A stretch of 25,648 nt of DNA from DSNY01 sp037442465 (GCA_037442465.1 JBBIQI010000020.1:1-25648); one strand, 5' to 3'. Numbered from the stretch's first letter, positions 15,762 to 23,734 are shown. Program-made: numbers and translations. The notes: a model not told the origin generated them from the letters alone.

Positions 15762-16606
15762 CAGACCCTCTGCAGGATCACTTCGAGCACGAAGCGGCTG
15801 CCGACGTAGGCAAGCAGCAGCATCAGGAAGCCGGCCAGTGTCCAGCGCAAGGCCGTGCGTCCGCGCCAGCCGAACACGAAACGGCCGGCCAGCAGCCCGG
15901 CGAACACGAGCCATGATGCAATCGTGAAGACGGTCTTGTGGTCGAATCGCAGCGGCCGACCGAACAGTGCCTCGGTGAAGAAAACGCCCGAGACGACCGT
16001 TGCGGTCAGCAGCACGAAGCCGGCGCCGATCAGCCGAAACAGCAGCCGCTCCATCGCCAGCAACGGCGGCACCTCGCGCAGGATGCGGCCGATCGTTCCG
16101 CCGTTTTCGCGCACGCTGCCGTGCAGGTGACGGTCCACCGACGCCATCAGCAGCCCGTGCATCGCGGCGATCGTCAGCAGGCTGTAGGAGGAAATCGCGA
16201 CCAGCAGGTGCAGGCGCAGCGCCAGCGTGTCGCTCGCCGCGGCAACCGGCGCCCCGTGAAACAGCGCGGGCAGCACCGCCGAAAACGCCGCCAGCGGCAG
16301 CACGAAAAGCTGCAGCCCGCGCATCGGCACGAAGAAGCCCTCTCCCCACACGATCAGCACTGCCAGCAGCAACGTCGCCGACAGCGCCTGCGCGAAGCCG
16401 AAGCGGAACCCCCCATCGCCGAAAATCGCGGCCGCCAACAGCGCACCATGCAGTAGCGCGATCGCGGGCAGCGCGAACGCCGACCAGTCGGTCGGCGCCG
16501 GTGCGGTGACGTCGCCCTGCAACGAGCGCCACGCACGCAGCGCCAGCAGCAGATACAGCGCCGCAACGACCAGATGAGCGACGACGTAGAATGCGCCGGC
16601 AGACAT
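15761..16606 (-). CDS. Cytochrome c assembly protein, CcsA/YpjD type
   Basis: The 281-residue integral membrane protein has about eight hydrophobic helices and the conserved features of the CcmC/CcsA superfamily. These are the tryptophan-rich segment replaced here by VWGEGFF, a histidine in LRLHLLVAISSYSLLTIAAMHG, and RFDHKTVFTIASWLVFAGLL with an invariant His. It is the short YpjD-like form commonly encoded divergently from ffh in proteobacteria. Haem handling is inferred from family only. The ATG at 16606 is preceded by AGGAA five bases upstream; the open frame to 16696 would run into ffh. ffh starts 49 bp away on the other strand. Confidence 0.88.
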   Translation of the reverse strand: MSAGAFYVVAHLVVAALYLLLALRAWRSLQGDVTAPAPTDWSAFALPAIALLHGALLAAAIFGDGGFRFGFAQALSATLLLAVLIVWGEGFFVPMRGLQLFVLPLAAFSAVLPALFHGAPVAAASDTLALRLHLLVAISSYSLLTIAAMHGLLMASVDRHLHGSVRENGGTIGRILREVPPLLAMERLLFRLIGAGFVLLTATVVSGVFFTEALFGRPLRFDHKTVFTIASWLVFAGLLAGRFVFGWRGRTALRWTLAGFLMLLLAYVGSRFVLEVILQRV

Positions 16607-16655
16607 AGCGTTCCTATATACCACGCACAAGGCCCTCGCTCTCGCGCCGCCCCTG

Positions 16656-18047
16656 ATGCTGGACCAACTGACTGACAAACTCGCCCGCATCGCCAAGACG
16701 ATGCGCGGTCAGGCGCGCCTGACCGAAGCGAACACGCAGGACATGCTGCGCGAGATTCGCGTTGCGCTGCTCGAAGCGGACGTGGCACTGCCGGTCGTGC
16801 GCGAGTTCATCGCACGCGTCAAGGACAAGGCGCTCGGCGAAGAGGTCGTCGGCAGCCTCACCCCGGGCCAGGCACTGGTCGGCGTCGTGCACCGGGAGCT
16901 CACACGGTTGATGGGCGGCGACCTCGACGCGCGTGCGCGCGAGCTGAACCTCGCCACGCAGCCGCCGGCGGTGATCCTGCTGGCCGGCCTGCAGGGCGCC
17001 GGCAAGACGACGACCGCGGCCAAGCTCGCCAAGTGGCTGATCGGCGAGCGCAAGAAGAAGGTGCTGACGGTTTCGACCGACGTGTACCGTCCCGCCGCGA
17101 TCGAGCAGTTGAAAACCGTCAGCGCCCAGGCCGGCGCCGAGTTCTTCCCGAGTGCGGCAAGCGACGAGCCGGTTGCAATCGCGCAGCGCGCCCTCGACCA
17201 CGCGCGGCGGTACTTCTTCGACGTGCTGATCGTCGACACCGCGGGGCGGCTGGCGATCGACGAGGCGATGATGCAGGAGGTCGCCGCGCTGGAAGCCGCG
17301 CTGGCGCCGATCGAAACGCTGTTCGTCGTCGACGCGATGCTGGGCCAGGACGCCGTCAACACCGCCAAGGCGTTCGCCGAGCGGCTTCCGCTCACCGGCG
17401 TGATCCTGACCAAGCTCGACGGTGATGCGCGCGGCGGCGCGGCGCTGTCGGTGCGGCACGTCACCGGCAAGCCGATCAAGTTCGTCGGTGTGGCGGAGAA
17501 GATCGGCGGACTCGAGCGCTTCGACCCAGAACGGATGGCCGGGCGCGTGCTGGGCATGGGCGACATCGTCGCGCTGGTCGAGGACGTCAAGCGCTCGATC
17601 GATGTGCAGGCCGCCGAGAAGCTCGCCAAACGCATGCAGTCCGGCGAGCGCTTCGACCTGAACGATTTCAAGGAGCAGATCGCACAGATGCGCAAGATGG
17701 GCGGCCTGGGCGGACTGCTCGACAAGCTGCCCGCGCAGTTCCAGCAGGCGGCGGGCAAGGTCAACGAGCGCGATACCGATCGGCAGATCCGCCGCCTGGA
17801 AGGGATCATCAACTCGATGACACCGGCCGAACGCGCCAGACCCGAGCTGATCAAGGCCTCGCGCAAACGCCGGATCGCCGCCGGCAGCGGCGTACCCGTG
17901 CAGGAGGTCAACCGCCTGCTCAATCAGTTCGAGCAGGTGCAGGCGATGATGAAGCAGATGAAAAAGGGCGGCCTGGCGAAGATGATGCGTGGACTCGGCG
18001 GCATGAAAGGCGCCCTCGGCGGAGTGCCCGGCGTGCCCAAGCGCTGA
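16656..18047 (+). CDS. ffh: Signal recognition particle protein Ffh (SRP54)
   Basis: Ffh binds 4.5S RNA and emerging signal sequences and delivers ribosomes to FtsY at the inner membrane. The 463-residue product has the N-terminal helical bundle (MLDQLTDKLARIAKTMRG), the GTPase domain with P-loop GLQGAGKTT at 111-119, DTAGR at 194-198 and TKLDGDARGGAA from 252, then the methionine-rich M domain (about 300-463). The M domain includes the RNA-binding SGVPVQEVNRLLNQFEQ region and a Met/Lys/Gly-rich tail. The start is the ATG at 16656; no strong ribosome binding site is seen. It is divergent from ccsA over 49 bp and convergent with the transglycosylase 25 bp downstream. Confidence 0.98.
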   Translation: MLDQLTDKLARIAKTMRGQARLTEANTQDMLREIRVALLEADVALPVVREFIARVKDKALGEEVVGSLTPGQALVGVVHRELTRLMGGDLDARARELNLATQPPAVILLAGLQGAGKTTTAAKLAKWLIGERKKKVLTVSTDVYRPAAIEQLKTVSAQAGAEFFPSAASDEPVAIAQRALDHARRYFFDVLIVDTAGRLAIDEAMMQEVAALEAALAPIETLFVVDAMLGQDAVNTAKAFAERLPLTGVILTKLDGDARGGAALSVRHVTGKPIKFVGVAEKIGGLERFDPERMAGRVLGMGDIVALVEDVKRSIDVQAAEKLAKRMQSGERFDLNDFKEQIAQMRKMGGLGGLLDKLPAQFQQAAGKVNERDTDRQIRRLEGIINSMTPAERARPELIKASRKRRIAAGSGVPVQEVNRLLNQFEQVQAMMKQMKKGGLAKMMRGLGGMKGALGGVPGVPKR

Positions 18048-18072
18048 GCCGCGCACGGCCGACGAGTTTCGC

Positions 18073-18753
18073 TCACGCGCGCGGCCGCGTCTTCGGAACG
18101 TAGTTCCAGTGCCGCTTCCAGGCGGCCAGCACCGCGTTCGGATATTCGGGGCGCCCAAGGCTGCCGTTGTAGCGGCCGAGCGCGCGGAACAGGTCGCCCC
18201 GCTCGAGGTCGAGGTAGTGGCGCAGGATCACGCAGCCGTAGCGCAGGTTGGTGCGCATGTCGAACAGCTTGCGCACGTCGCCGTCGCCGATGACCCTGGT
18301 CCAGAACGGCATCACCTGCATGTAGCCGCGCGCACCGGCCGCGCTGATCGCGTACTTGCGGAAGTTGCTCTCGACCTGGATCAGGCCCAGCACCATCTGC
18401 CGGTCGAGCCCGGCGCGCACGCACTCGTAGTCGAGCGTGCGCAGGAACTCCATGCGGGTCTGATAGTCGGCCTTCTTCGGCTTCAGGCGCTCCGACATCG
18501 CGCCGAGCCACTCGATGAACGCGACACGCTCGTCGATGTCCTCGAAACTGCGTACCGGCGGACGCGGATCGGCGATCGCCGCCGCCAGTGCGCTGCGTAC
18601 CGCGTCGGCGAGCGGTTCGTACCGCTGCGCGCCGGCGAAAGCGCGGCGCGGCGCCAGCAGCGGCAACGCGGCCGCGGCGAGCACCGCACGCCGCCGCGCC
18701 GCGTTGAAGCCCCGCTCAGACGGCGAGCCGGCTGCGGACGAACGAAAGCGCAT
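18073..18753 (-). CDS. Lytic transglycosylase (SLT domain)
   Basis: The 226-residue protein should be exported and cleave peptidoglycan glycan strands to anhydromuropeptides. The N-terminus has an Arg-rich region followed by a hydrophobic stretch and AFA (about 20-40), resembling a signal peptide with a possible twin-arginine character (RRRAVLAAAA). The SLT domain carries the catalytic Glu128 in LIQVESNFRKYAIS, then GARGYMQVMPFW and the late motif ALGRYNGSLG. The ATG at 18753 lies inside the end of proS (38-base overlap); GGGGTGGG precedes it, and no other ATG gives a signal peptide. Its product feeds the same recycling pathway as AmpD, a functional but not operonic link. Confidence 0.92.
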   Translation of the reverse strand: MRFRSSAAGSPSERGFNAARRRAVLAAAALPLLAPRRAFAGAQRYEPLADAVRSALAAAIADPRPPVRSFEDIDERVAFIEWLGAMSERLKPKKADYQTRMEFLRTLDYECVRAGLDRQMVLGLIQVESNFRKYAISAAGARGYMQVMPFWTRVIGDGDVRKLFDMRTNLRYGCVILRHYLDLERGDLFRALGRYNGSLGRPEYPNAVLAAWKRHWNYVPKTRPRA

Positions 18754-20455
18754 CGCCCACCCCGATCTTCGTCGGCTGCAGGCTGCGCCGGTCAGCGTAT
18801 TCGAGCTGGCCTTCTTTCAAGCCGCGCTCGCCGACGGTGATCCGGTGCGGCACGCCGATCAGTTCCCAGTCGGCGAACATCGCGCCCGGCCGCTCGCCGC
18901 GATCGTCGAGAATCACGTCCACGCCGGCAGCCTGCAGTTCGGCATGGACCTGGTCGGCGACCTGCCGCACCTGCTCGGACTGCCGGTAGTTGACAGGGCA
19001 GATGACGACGGTGAACGGTGCGATCGCGTCGGGCCAGATGATTCCGCGCTCATCGTGGTTCTGCTCGATCGCCGCGCCGAGCAGACGAGTCACGCCGATG
19101 CCGTAACAGCCCATCACCATCGGCCGGCTCTGGCCCTTCTCGTCCACGTACGACAAGCGCATCGTCTGCGCGTACGGCAGGCCGGCGAAGACGTGACCGA
19201 CCTCGATGCCGCGCTGGATCGCGAGCACGCCGCGACCGTCGGGCGAACGATCGCCGGCGACCACGTTGCGGATGTCGGCGACGAGATCCGGTTCGGCCAG
19301 GTCGCGGCCCCAGTTCACGCCGGTGTAGTGGAAATCCTCTTCGTTCGCGCCGCACACGAAATCGCTCATGTTCGCGACGGTGCGGTCGGCGACGATACGG
19401 ATGGGCCTGCGCGGGGCGATCGGGCCGAGGTAGCCGGGTTTGCAGCCGAAGTGCGTGCGAATCTCCGCGTCGGTCGCGAAGCGGAAACCGTCGGCCAACC
19501 CCGGCAACTTGCCTGCCTTGACTTCGTTCAGTTCGTGGTCGCCGCGCACGAGCAGCAGCCAGATCTCGGTCGTCGACGTGCCGCGCTCGTCGGCGCGGTC
19601 GACCGCGAGCACGATCGACTTGACGGTCCGCGCCAGCGGCAGCCCGAGCAGCGCCGCGACGTCCTCGCACTTCTCCTTGCCCGGCGTCGGCGTCTTCTTC
19701 AGCGTTTCCTTCGGCTCCGCCCGCGTTTCGACCGCCGGCAGCGCCTCGGCCATCTCGATGTTGGCCGCGTAGTCGGACTCGGTGCTGTACGCGATCGCGT
19801 CTTCGCCAGTGTCGGCGATGACCTGAAACTCCTGGCTCGCGGTGCCGCCGATCTTGCCGGTGTCGGCCGCAACCGCGCGGAACTTCAGCCCCATCCGGCT
19901 GAAGATGCGGACGTACGCGTCGAACATGGCCTGGTAGCTCTTCATGCAGCCGCCTTCGTCGCGGTCGAACGAGTACGCGTCCTTCATCGTGAACTCGCGG
20001 CCGCGCATCAGCCCGAAGCGCGGGCGCCGCTCATCGCGGAACTTGGTCTGGATGTGGTAGAAGTTGACCGGTAGCTGCTTGTAGCTCGTCACCAGCGCAC
20101 GCACGATGTCGGCGATCACCTCTTCCGAGGTGGGCTGGACGACGAAGTCTCGTTCGTGGCGGTCCTTCAGCCGCAGCAGCTCGGGGCCCATCTTGTACCA
20201 GCGACCCGACTCCATCCACAGCTCGGCCGGCTGCACGACGGGCATCAGCAGCTCGACCGCCCCCGCACGGTTCATCTCCTCGCGGATGATGTTCTCGATC
20301 TTGCGAATCGAGCGCAGTCCCATCGGCAGGTAGTTGTAAATGCCGGCGGCGAGCTTGCGGATCATGCCGGCGCGAGTCATCAGCTTGTGGCTGACGACCT
20401 CGGCGTCGGCGGGGGCTTCCTTCAGGGTCGAGATGAAGAAGGCGGATGCGCGCAT
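18716..20455 (-). CDS. proS: Prolyl-tRNA synthetase (bacterial type, with editing domain)
   Basis: ProRS charges tRNA-Pro with proline. The 579-residue product is of the bacterial class with class II motifs: motif 1 region GLRSIRKIENIIREEMNRAG, motif 2 TKFRDERRPRFGLMRGREF and motif 3 GCYGIGVTRLLGAAIEQ. An INS editing domain (about residues 225-395), which clears Ala-tRNA-Pro, lies between motifs 2 and 3. The C-terminal anticodon-binding domain spans about 470-579. The start at 20455 (MRASAFFISTLKEAPADAE) is typical for the family. It overlaps the transglycosylase gene by 38 bp and is divergent from rppH. A proline tRNA lies at the right end of the window. Confidence 0.98.
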   Translation of the reverse strand: MRASAFFISTLKEAPADAEVVSHKLMTRAGMIRKLAAGIYNYLPMGLRSIRKIENIIREEMNRAGAVELLMPVVQPAELWMESGRWYKMGPELLRLKDRHERDFVVQPTSEEVIADIVRALVTSYKQLPVNFYHIQTKFRDERRPRFGLMRGREFTMKDAYSFDRDEGGCMKSYQAMFDAYVRIFSRMGLKFRAVAADTGKIGGTASQEFQVIADTGEDAIAYSTESDYAANIEMAEALPAVETRAEPKETLKKTPTPGKEKCEDVAALLGLPLARTVKSIVLAVDRADERGTSTTEIWLLLVRGDHELNEVKAGKLPGLADGFRFATDAEIRTHFGCKPGYLGPIAPRRPIRIVADRTVANMSDFVCGANEEDFHYTGVNWGRDLAEPDLVADIRNVVAGDRSPDGRGVLAIQRGIEVGHVFAGLPYAQTMRLSYVDEKGQSRPMVMGCYGIGVTRLLGAAIEQNHDERGIIWPDAIAPFTVVICPVNYRQSEQVRQVADQVHAELQAAGVDVILDDRGERPGAMFADWELIGVPHRITVGERGLKEGQLEYADRRSLQPTKIGVGDALSFVRSRLAV

Positions 20456-20494
20456 CGCTTGAATGTGCCGCGGCGCCTCGTGCGAACGCGGACC

Positions 20495-20500
20495 TATAAT
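20495..20500 (+). promoter_or_regulatory. Candidate -10 element for rppH
   Basis: A perfect TATAAT lies 33 bases before the rppH ATG in the 77 bp divergent region between proS and rppH. No good -35 box is seen at 16-18 bases upstream, so the call rests on the -10 alone. Confidence 0.45.
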
Positions 20501-20532
20501 GGGTCGCAGATGATAAAGCTTCAGGTATCGGC

Positions 20533-21099
20533 ATGCTGGACAAGGACGGGTATCGCCCGAATGTCGGCATCATCCTGCTCAACCATCGCAATGAGGTTTT
20601 CTGGGGTAAGCGCGTAAGGCAGCATTCGTGGCAGTTCCCGCAGGGCGGCATCAAGCAGGGCGAGTCTCCCGAGCAAGCGATGTTTCGCGAGCTGTACGAG
20701 GAGGTCGGACTCAGACCCGAGCACGTGAAGGTCATCGCCCGCACCCGCGAATGGCTGCGTTACGACGTCCCCGAGCAGTGGATCCGGCGCGATCTGCGCG
20801 GCAACTACCGCGGCCAGAAGCAGATCTGGTTTCTGCTGCGGCTGCTAGCGCGCGACTGCGACGTGTGCCTGCGTCGCAGCGAGAAGCCGGAGTTCGACGC
20901 GTGGCGCTGGCACGACTACTGGGTGCCGCTCGACTCGGTCATCGAGTTCAAGCGCGCCGTGTACCAGCAGGCGCTGGCCGAACTGTCGCGCTTCGTCTTC
21001 CGTGGCGGCGGCCGCGGACAGCCGCAGCTGTCGAGTCCGGCAGATCGCGTCGAACCGGGCCCGACTGCGACGCCGGCCACACGACCGCCGGGCTCGTAA
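20533..21099 (+). CDS. rppH: RNA pyrophosphohydrolase (Nudix)
   Basis: RppH removes pyrophosphate from the 5' end of mRNA, which opens it to RNase E decay. The 188-residue product has the Nudix box at residues 38-60 (GGIKQGESPEQAMFREL followed by YEEVGL) with the metal-binding glutamates, preceded by the typical MLDKDGYRPNVGIILLN and HSWQFPQGG. The region with WIRRDLRGNYRGQKQIWFLL matches the RppH subfamily rather than other Nudix enzymes. The last 25 or so residues form a Gly/Pro/Ser-rich tail with no conserved motif. The ATG at 20533 is the only sensible start. It is divergent from proS and convergent with proB. Confidence 0.97.
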   Translation: MLDKDGYRPNVGIILLNHRNEVFWGKRVRQHSWQFPQGGIKQGESPEQAMFRELYEEVGLRPEHVKVIARTREWLRYDVPEQWIRRDLRGNYRGQKQIWFLLRLLARDCDVCLRRSEKPEFDAWRWHDYWVPLDSVIEFKRAVYQQALAELSRFVFRGGGRGQPQLSSPADRVEPGPTATPATRPPGS

Positions 21100-21153
21100 G
21101 CGAACGGCACGCCCGACCAACCCGTCGCTGCGCGCCCGGCCTGGCCGAAGTGC

Positions 21154-21268
21154 CCGCGCTGCGCGCTTCGTTGTGTCTGCGGCCGGCGGCTGCGCCGCCT
21201 TAACCTGCCGTCGGCAGGTTAGCCTCCGACGCAATCTGGCGCCGAGCTTTCAGCTCAGCACCCTCTGA
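21154..21268. repeat. 115 bp tandem repeat, copy 1
   Basis: This full copy starts with CCGCGCTGCGCGCTTCG and ends with CAGCACC plus the linker CTCTGA; copy 2 follows directly with the same sequence. Its last part (GCTCAGCACC) is identical to the end of proB read in reverse, so the unit contains a copy of the proB stop region. Confidence 0.92.
21201..21221. repeat. Hairpin element related to the one before accC
   Basis: A 9 bp stem (21201-21209 with 21213-21221, loop GTC). In reverse complement its flanks read AGGCTAAC on the left and GTTAAGGCG on the right, then GCCGGCCGCAG, matching 473-481 and 497-505 and beyond at the accC locus. The stem core differs (CTGCC here, GTGCGC there) but remains self-complementary at both sites. 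Confidence 0.75.
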
Positions 21269-21323
21269 CCGCGCTGCGCGCTTCGTTGTGTCTGCGGCCG
21301 GCGGCTGCGCCGCCTTAACCTGC
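21269..21323. repeat. 115 bp tandem repeat, copy 2 (left part)
   Basis: Identical to the first 55 bases of copy 1. It ends at the N-run inside the hairpin. Confidence 0.92.
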
Positions 21324-21423
21324 NNNNNNNNNNNNNNNNNNNNNNNNNNNNNNNNNNNNNNNNNNNNNNNNNNNNNNNNNNNNNNNNNNNNNNNNNNNNN
21401 NNNNNNNNNNNNNNNNNNNNNNN
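21324..21423. other. Assembly gap of 100 N inside the tandem repeat
   Basis: Exactly 100 N. The left edge stops at TGC in the left arm of the hairpin and the right edge resumes with CGTCGGC, the next bases of the unit, so the gap could hide zero or any whole number of further copies. Confidence 0.98.
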
Positions 21424-21477
21424 CGTCGGCAGGTTAGCCTCCGACGCAATCTGGCGCCGAGCTTTCAGCTCAGCACC
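21424..21477. repeat. Tandem repeat, last copy (right part), running into proB
   Basis: Identical to the second half of copy 1 up to CAGCACC. Its final 13 bases are the proB stop codon and last codons (21465-21477). Confidence 0.92.
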
Positions 21478-22589
21478 AGATTGTCTCTATGTATCAATTC
21501 GGGTTCTTCGATGAAACCGAGGATCGATTCGATTTCGCTGGTGGGCTTGCGCGCGATCAGCCGGGCTTCGCTGCTGGCGTAATTCACCAAACCGCGCGCG
21601 ATCTCGTGGCCGTTGCGATCGATGCAGGCGATGGCGTCCCCGCGAGCGAACTCGCCCCGCACCTCGATCACGCCGATCGGCAACAGGCTCTTGCCGTCGG
21701 CGCGCAGCGCGCGCACGGCGCCGTCGTCGACGACGACGCAGCCCTTGAGCTGCAGGTGATCCGCGAGCCACTGCTTGCGCGCGGTCAGCATCGGCATCGA
21801 TGCCGTGAGCTGCGTGCCGATGCGCTCGCCGCGCGCCAGCCGTACCAGCACGTCGGGTTCGCGTCCAGACGCGATCACCGTGTGCGCGCCGCTGCGCGCG
21901 GCGCGTTTGGCTGCAAGGATCTTGGTGATCATGCCCCCGCGCGCGATCCCGCTGCCCGCGCCGCCGGCGATCGTTTCGAGATAGGGGTCGCCCGCCTTGG
22001 CCTCCTCGATCAGCGTCGCCGACGGATCGCGCCTCGGGTCGGTGCTGAACAGCCCGGCCTGGTCGGTCAGGATCACGAGCGCATCGGCCTCGACCAGGTT
22101 GGTGACTAGCGCCCCGAGCGTGTCGTTGTCGCCGAACTTGATCTCGTCGGTGACGACCGTGTCGTTCTCGTTGATGACCGGAACCACGTCGAGCTCGAGC
22201 AGCGTCAACAGCGTCGAACGCGCGTTCAGATAGCGCGCACGATCGGCAAGGTCCGCGTGCGTCAGCAGGATCTGCGCCGTGCGCAGACCCAGCGCGCCGA
22301 AGCGCGCCTCGTAGGCCTGTGCCAGCCCCATCTGGCCGACCGCGGCCGCAGCCTGCAGCTCGTGAATCTGCTGCGGCCGCCGAGCCCATCCGAGTCTCTG
22401 CATGCCCTCGGCGATCGCGCCGCTGGACACCAGCAGCGCCTGCTTGCCGAGCGCATGGATCGCCGCGATCTGCTCGGCCCAGCGCGTGATGGCATCCAGG
22501 TCCAGTCCACGACCGTCGTTGGTCACGAGGCTGCTGCCAACCTTGACGACCACGCGCCGCGCCGCGGCGATGACAGAAGGCGAAGTCAT
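21465..22589 (-). CDS. proB: Glutamate 5-kinase
   Basis: ProB phosphorylates glutamate to gamma-glutamyl phosphate, the first step of proline synthesis. The 374-residue product has an amino acid kinase domain (about 8-260) with VVVKVGSSLV, LLVSSGAIAEG, VINENDTVV, KFGDNDTLGALV and GMITKILAAKRA, then a C-terminal PUA domain (about 280-360) with LLPIGVIEVRGEFARGDAI. Length is close to the usual 367-377. The ATG at 22589 overlaps the obgE stop by four bases (ATGA), so translation is coupled to obgE. No proA is nearby. The last codons and stop are part of the tandem repeat that follows. In characterised enzymes proline inhibits the kinase domain. Confidence 0.98.
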   Translation of the reverse strand: MTSPSVIAAARRVVVKVGSSLVTNDGRGLDLDAITRWAEQIAAIHALGKQALLVSSGAIAEGMQRLGWARRPQQIHELQAAAAVGQMGLAQAYEARFGALGLRTAQILLTHADLADRARYLNARSTLLTLLELDVVPVINENDTVVTDEIKFGDNDTLGALVTNLVEADALVILTDQAGLFSTDPRRDPSATLIEEAKAGDPYLETIAGGAGSGIARGGMITKILAAKRAARSGAHTVIASGREPDVLVRLARGERIGTQLTASMPMLTARKQWLADHLQLKGCVVVDDGAVRALRADGKSLLPIGVIEVRGEFARGDAIACIDRNGHEIARGLVNYASSEARLIARKPTSEIESILGFIEEPELIHRDNLVLS

Positions 22590-23659
22590 GCCAGTTTCGC
22601 TGCGGCAACGTAGCCCGGATCGCTCGCCGCGGCGGCCTTCGACTTCGGAGCGATCAGGAACCGCTGCACCGCACGCATCAGCTCGCTGCAACCTTCGCCG
22701 GTGGCCGCGGAGACCGCGAAAACCGGTGCCCTGGTGCGAAGGCGCCGGCGGATGCTCTCGATGCGCTCCGCACGTTCGTCCGCGGGGACCAGATCGATCT
22801 TGTTGAGCACCCACCAGCGCGGCTTGCGGTACAGCGCTGCGTCGAACTTCTTCAATTCGGCGACGACGGCGCGCGCTTCAGCGACCGGGTCGACCTGCGG
22901 ATCGAGCGGCGCGATGTCCAGTACATGCAGCAGCAACCGCGTCCGGCTTAAGTGTCGCAGAAACCGATGGCCGAGGCCCGCGCCGGCCGCTGCGCCTTCG
23001 ATCAGTCCGGGTATGTCAGCGATCACGAAACCCTGCCCGGCTTCCAGCCGGACCACGCCCAAGTGCGGGCTGAGCGTCGTGAACGGATAGTCGGCAATCT
23101 TCGGCCGCGCGTTCGACACGGCCGCGATCAGGGTCGACTTACCCGCGTTGGGCACGCCAAGCAAGCCCACGTCGGCAAGCACGCGCAGTTCAAGCCGCAG
23201 CACCCGGCGCTCGCCCGGCTCGCCCTTGGTGAACTGCCGCGGCGCGCGATTCGTACTGGATTTGAAGTGCAGATTGCCGAGCCCGCCCGCGCCGCCCTTG
23301 GCGAGCAGTGCGCGCTGGCCATCGGACGCCAGATCCGCGATTAGCACGCCGGTCGCATCGTCGAAGACTAGCGTGCCGACCGGCACACGCAGTTCGACGT
23401 CCGCACCCGCTGCGCCATAGCAGTCGGAACCGCGCCCGGGTTCACCGTTTTCGGCCTCGAACCGGCGCGTGTAGCGATAGTCGATCAGCGTGTTGATGTT
23501 GCGATCGGCGATGGCCCAGATGCTGCCGCCGCGGCCGCCGTCGCCGCCGTCGGGGCCACCCTTGGGAATGAATTTCTCACGACGAAACGACGCACTGCCG
23601 TCGCCGCCCCGACCGGCGACGACTTCGATGCGCGCTTCGTCGACAAACTTGGTTGCCAT
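22586..23659 (-). CDS. obgE: Obg family GTPase
   Basis: ObgE is an essential GTPase tied to 50S ribosome assembly and stress responses. The 357-residue product has the glycine-rich Obg fold (about 1-158, with GRGGDGSASFRREKFIPKGG and GGDGGRGG) and a G domain (about 159-340). The G domain carries P-loop GVPNAGKST, switch II DIPGLIEGA, and the G4 motif NKID. A short basic/Ala-rich tail follows. The start MATKFVDEA at 23659 fits the family; an ATG 15 bases upstream is less likely. No Shine-Dalgarno is visible, and a terminator-like hairpin ends 14 bases before the start. The gene follows rplU-rpmA, a very conserved order. Confidence 0.97.
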   Translation of the reverse strand: MATKFVDEARIEVVAGRGGDGSASFRREKFIPKGGPDGGDGGRGGSIWAIADRNINTLIDYRYTRRFEAENGEPGRGSDCYGAAGADVELRVPVGTLVFDDATGVLIADLASDGQRALLAKGGAGGLGNLHFKSSTNRAPRQFTKGEPGERRVLRLELRVLADVGLLGVPNAGKSTLIAAVSNARPKIADYPFTTLSPHLGVVRLEAGQGFVIADIPGLIEGAAAGAGLGHRFLRHLSRTRLLLHVLDIAPLDPQVDPVAEARAVVAELKKFDAALYRKPRWWVLNKIDLVPADERAERIESIRRRLRTRAPVFAVSAATGEGCSELMRAVQRFLIAPKSKAAAASDPGYVAAAKLA

Positions 23660-23669
23660 TCGTATGAAA

Positions 23670-23702
23670 TGCAAAAGCCCTGCCGGATCGCGGCAGGGCT
23701 TT
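23670..23702 (-). terminator. Terminator or attenuator between rpmA and obgE
   Basis: A perfect 12 bp stem (23674-23685 with 23691-23702, five-base loop) with the minus-strand sequence running into TTTTGCATTT. It ends the rplU-rpmA transcript at least partly and lies only about 14 bases before the obgE start. The plus strand also reads CTTT after the stem but has no gene to serve. Confidence 0.85.
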
Positions 23703-23734
23703 CGCGCTTGAACTCTCAGCGTCTGCCGACGATC

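Larger units (their letters stand above)
21100..21464. other. Gene-free repeat region between rppH and proB
   Basis: Apart from the first 54 bases after rppH, this region consists of at least two copies of a 115 bp tandem repeat, broken by 100 N. I see no gene. The unit is rich in inverted repeats: 21186-21191 with 21195-21200 (GGCGGC/GCCGCC), 21201-21209 with 21213-21221, and GAGCT/AGCTC around 21244-21256. Confidence 0.85.

Noticed and set aside
18050..18072. Terminator between the convergent ffh and transglycosylase genes
   Set aside because: Only 25 bases separate the genes and no stem with a T-run could be found.
16614..18158. 514-codon open frame on the minus strand
   Set aside because: Antisense to ffh, whose domains are all present on the plus strand.
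21154..21477. CRISPR array
   Set aside because: The repeats are 115 bp units with no unique spacers, and no cas genes are present.
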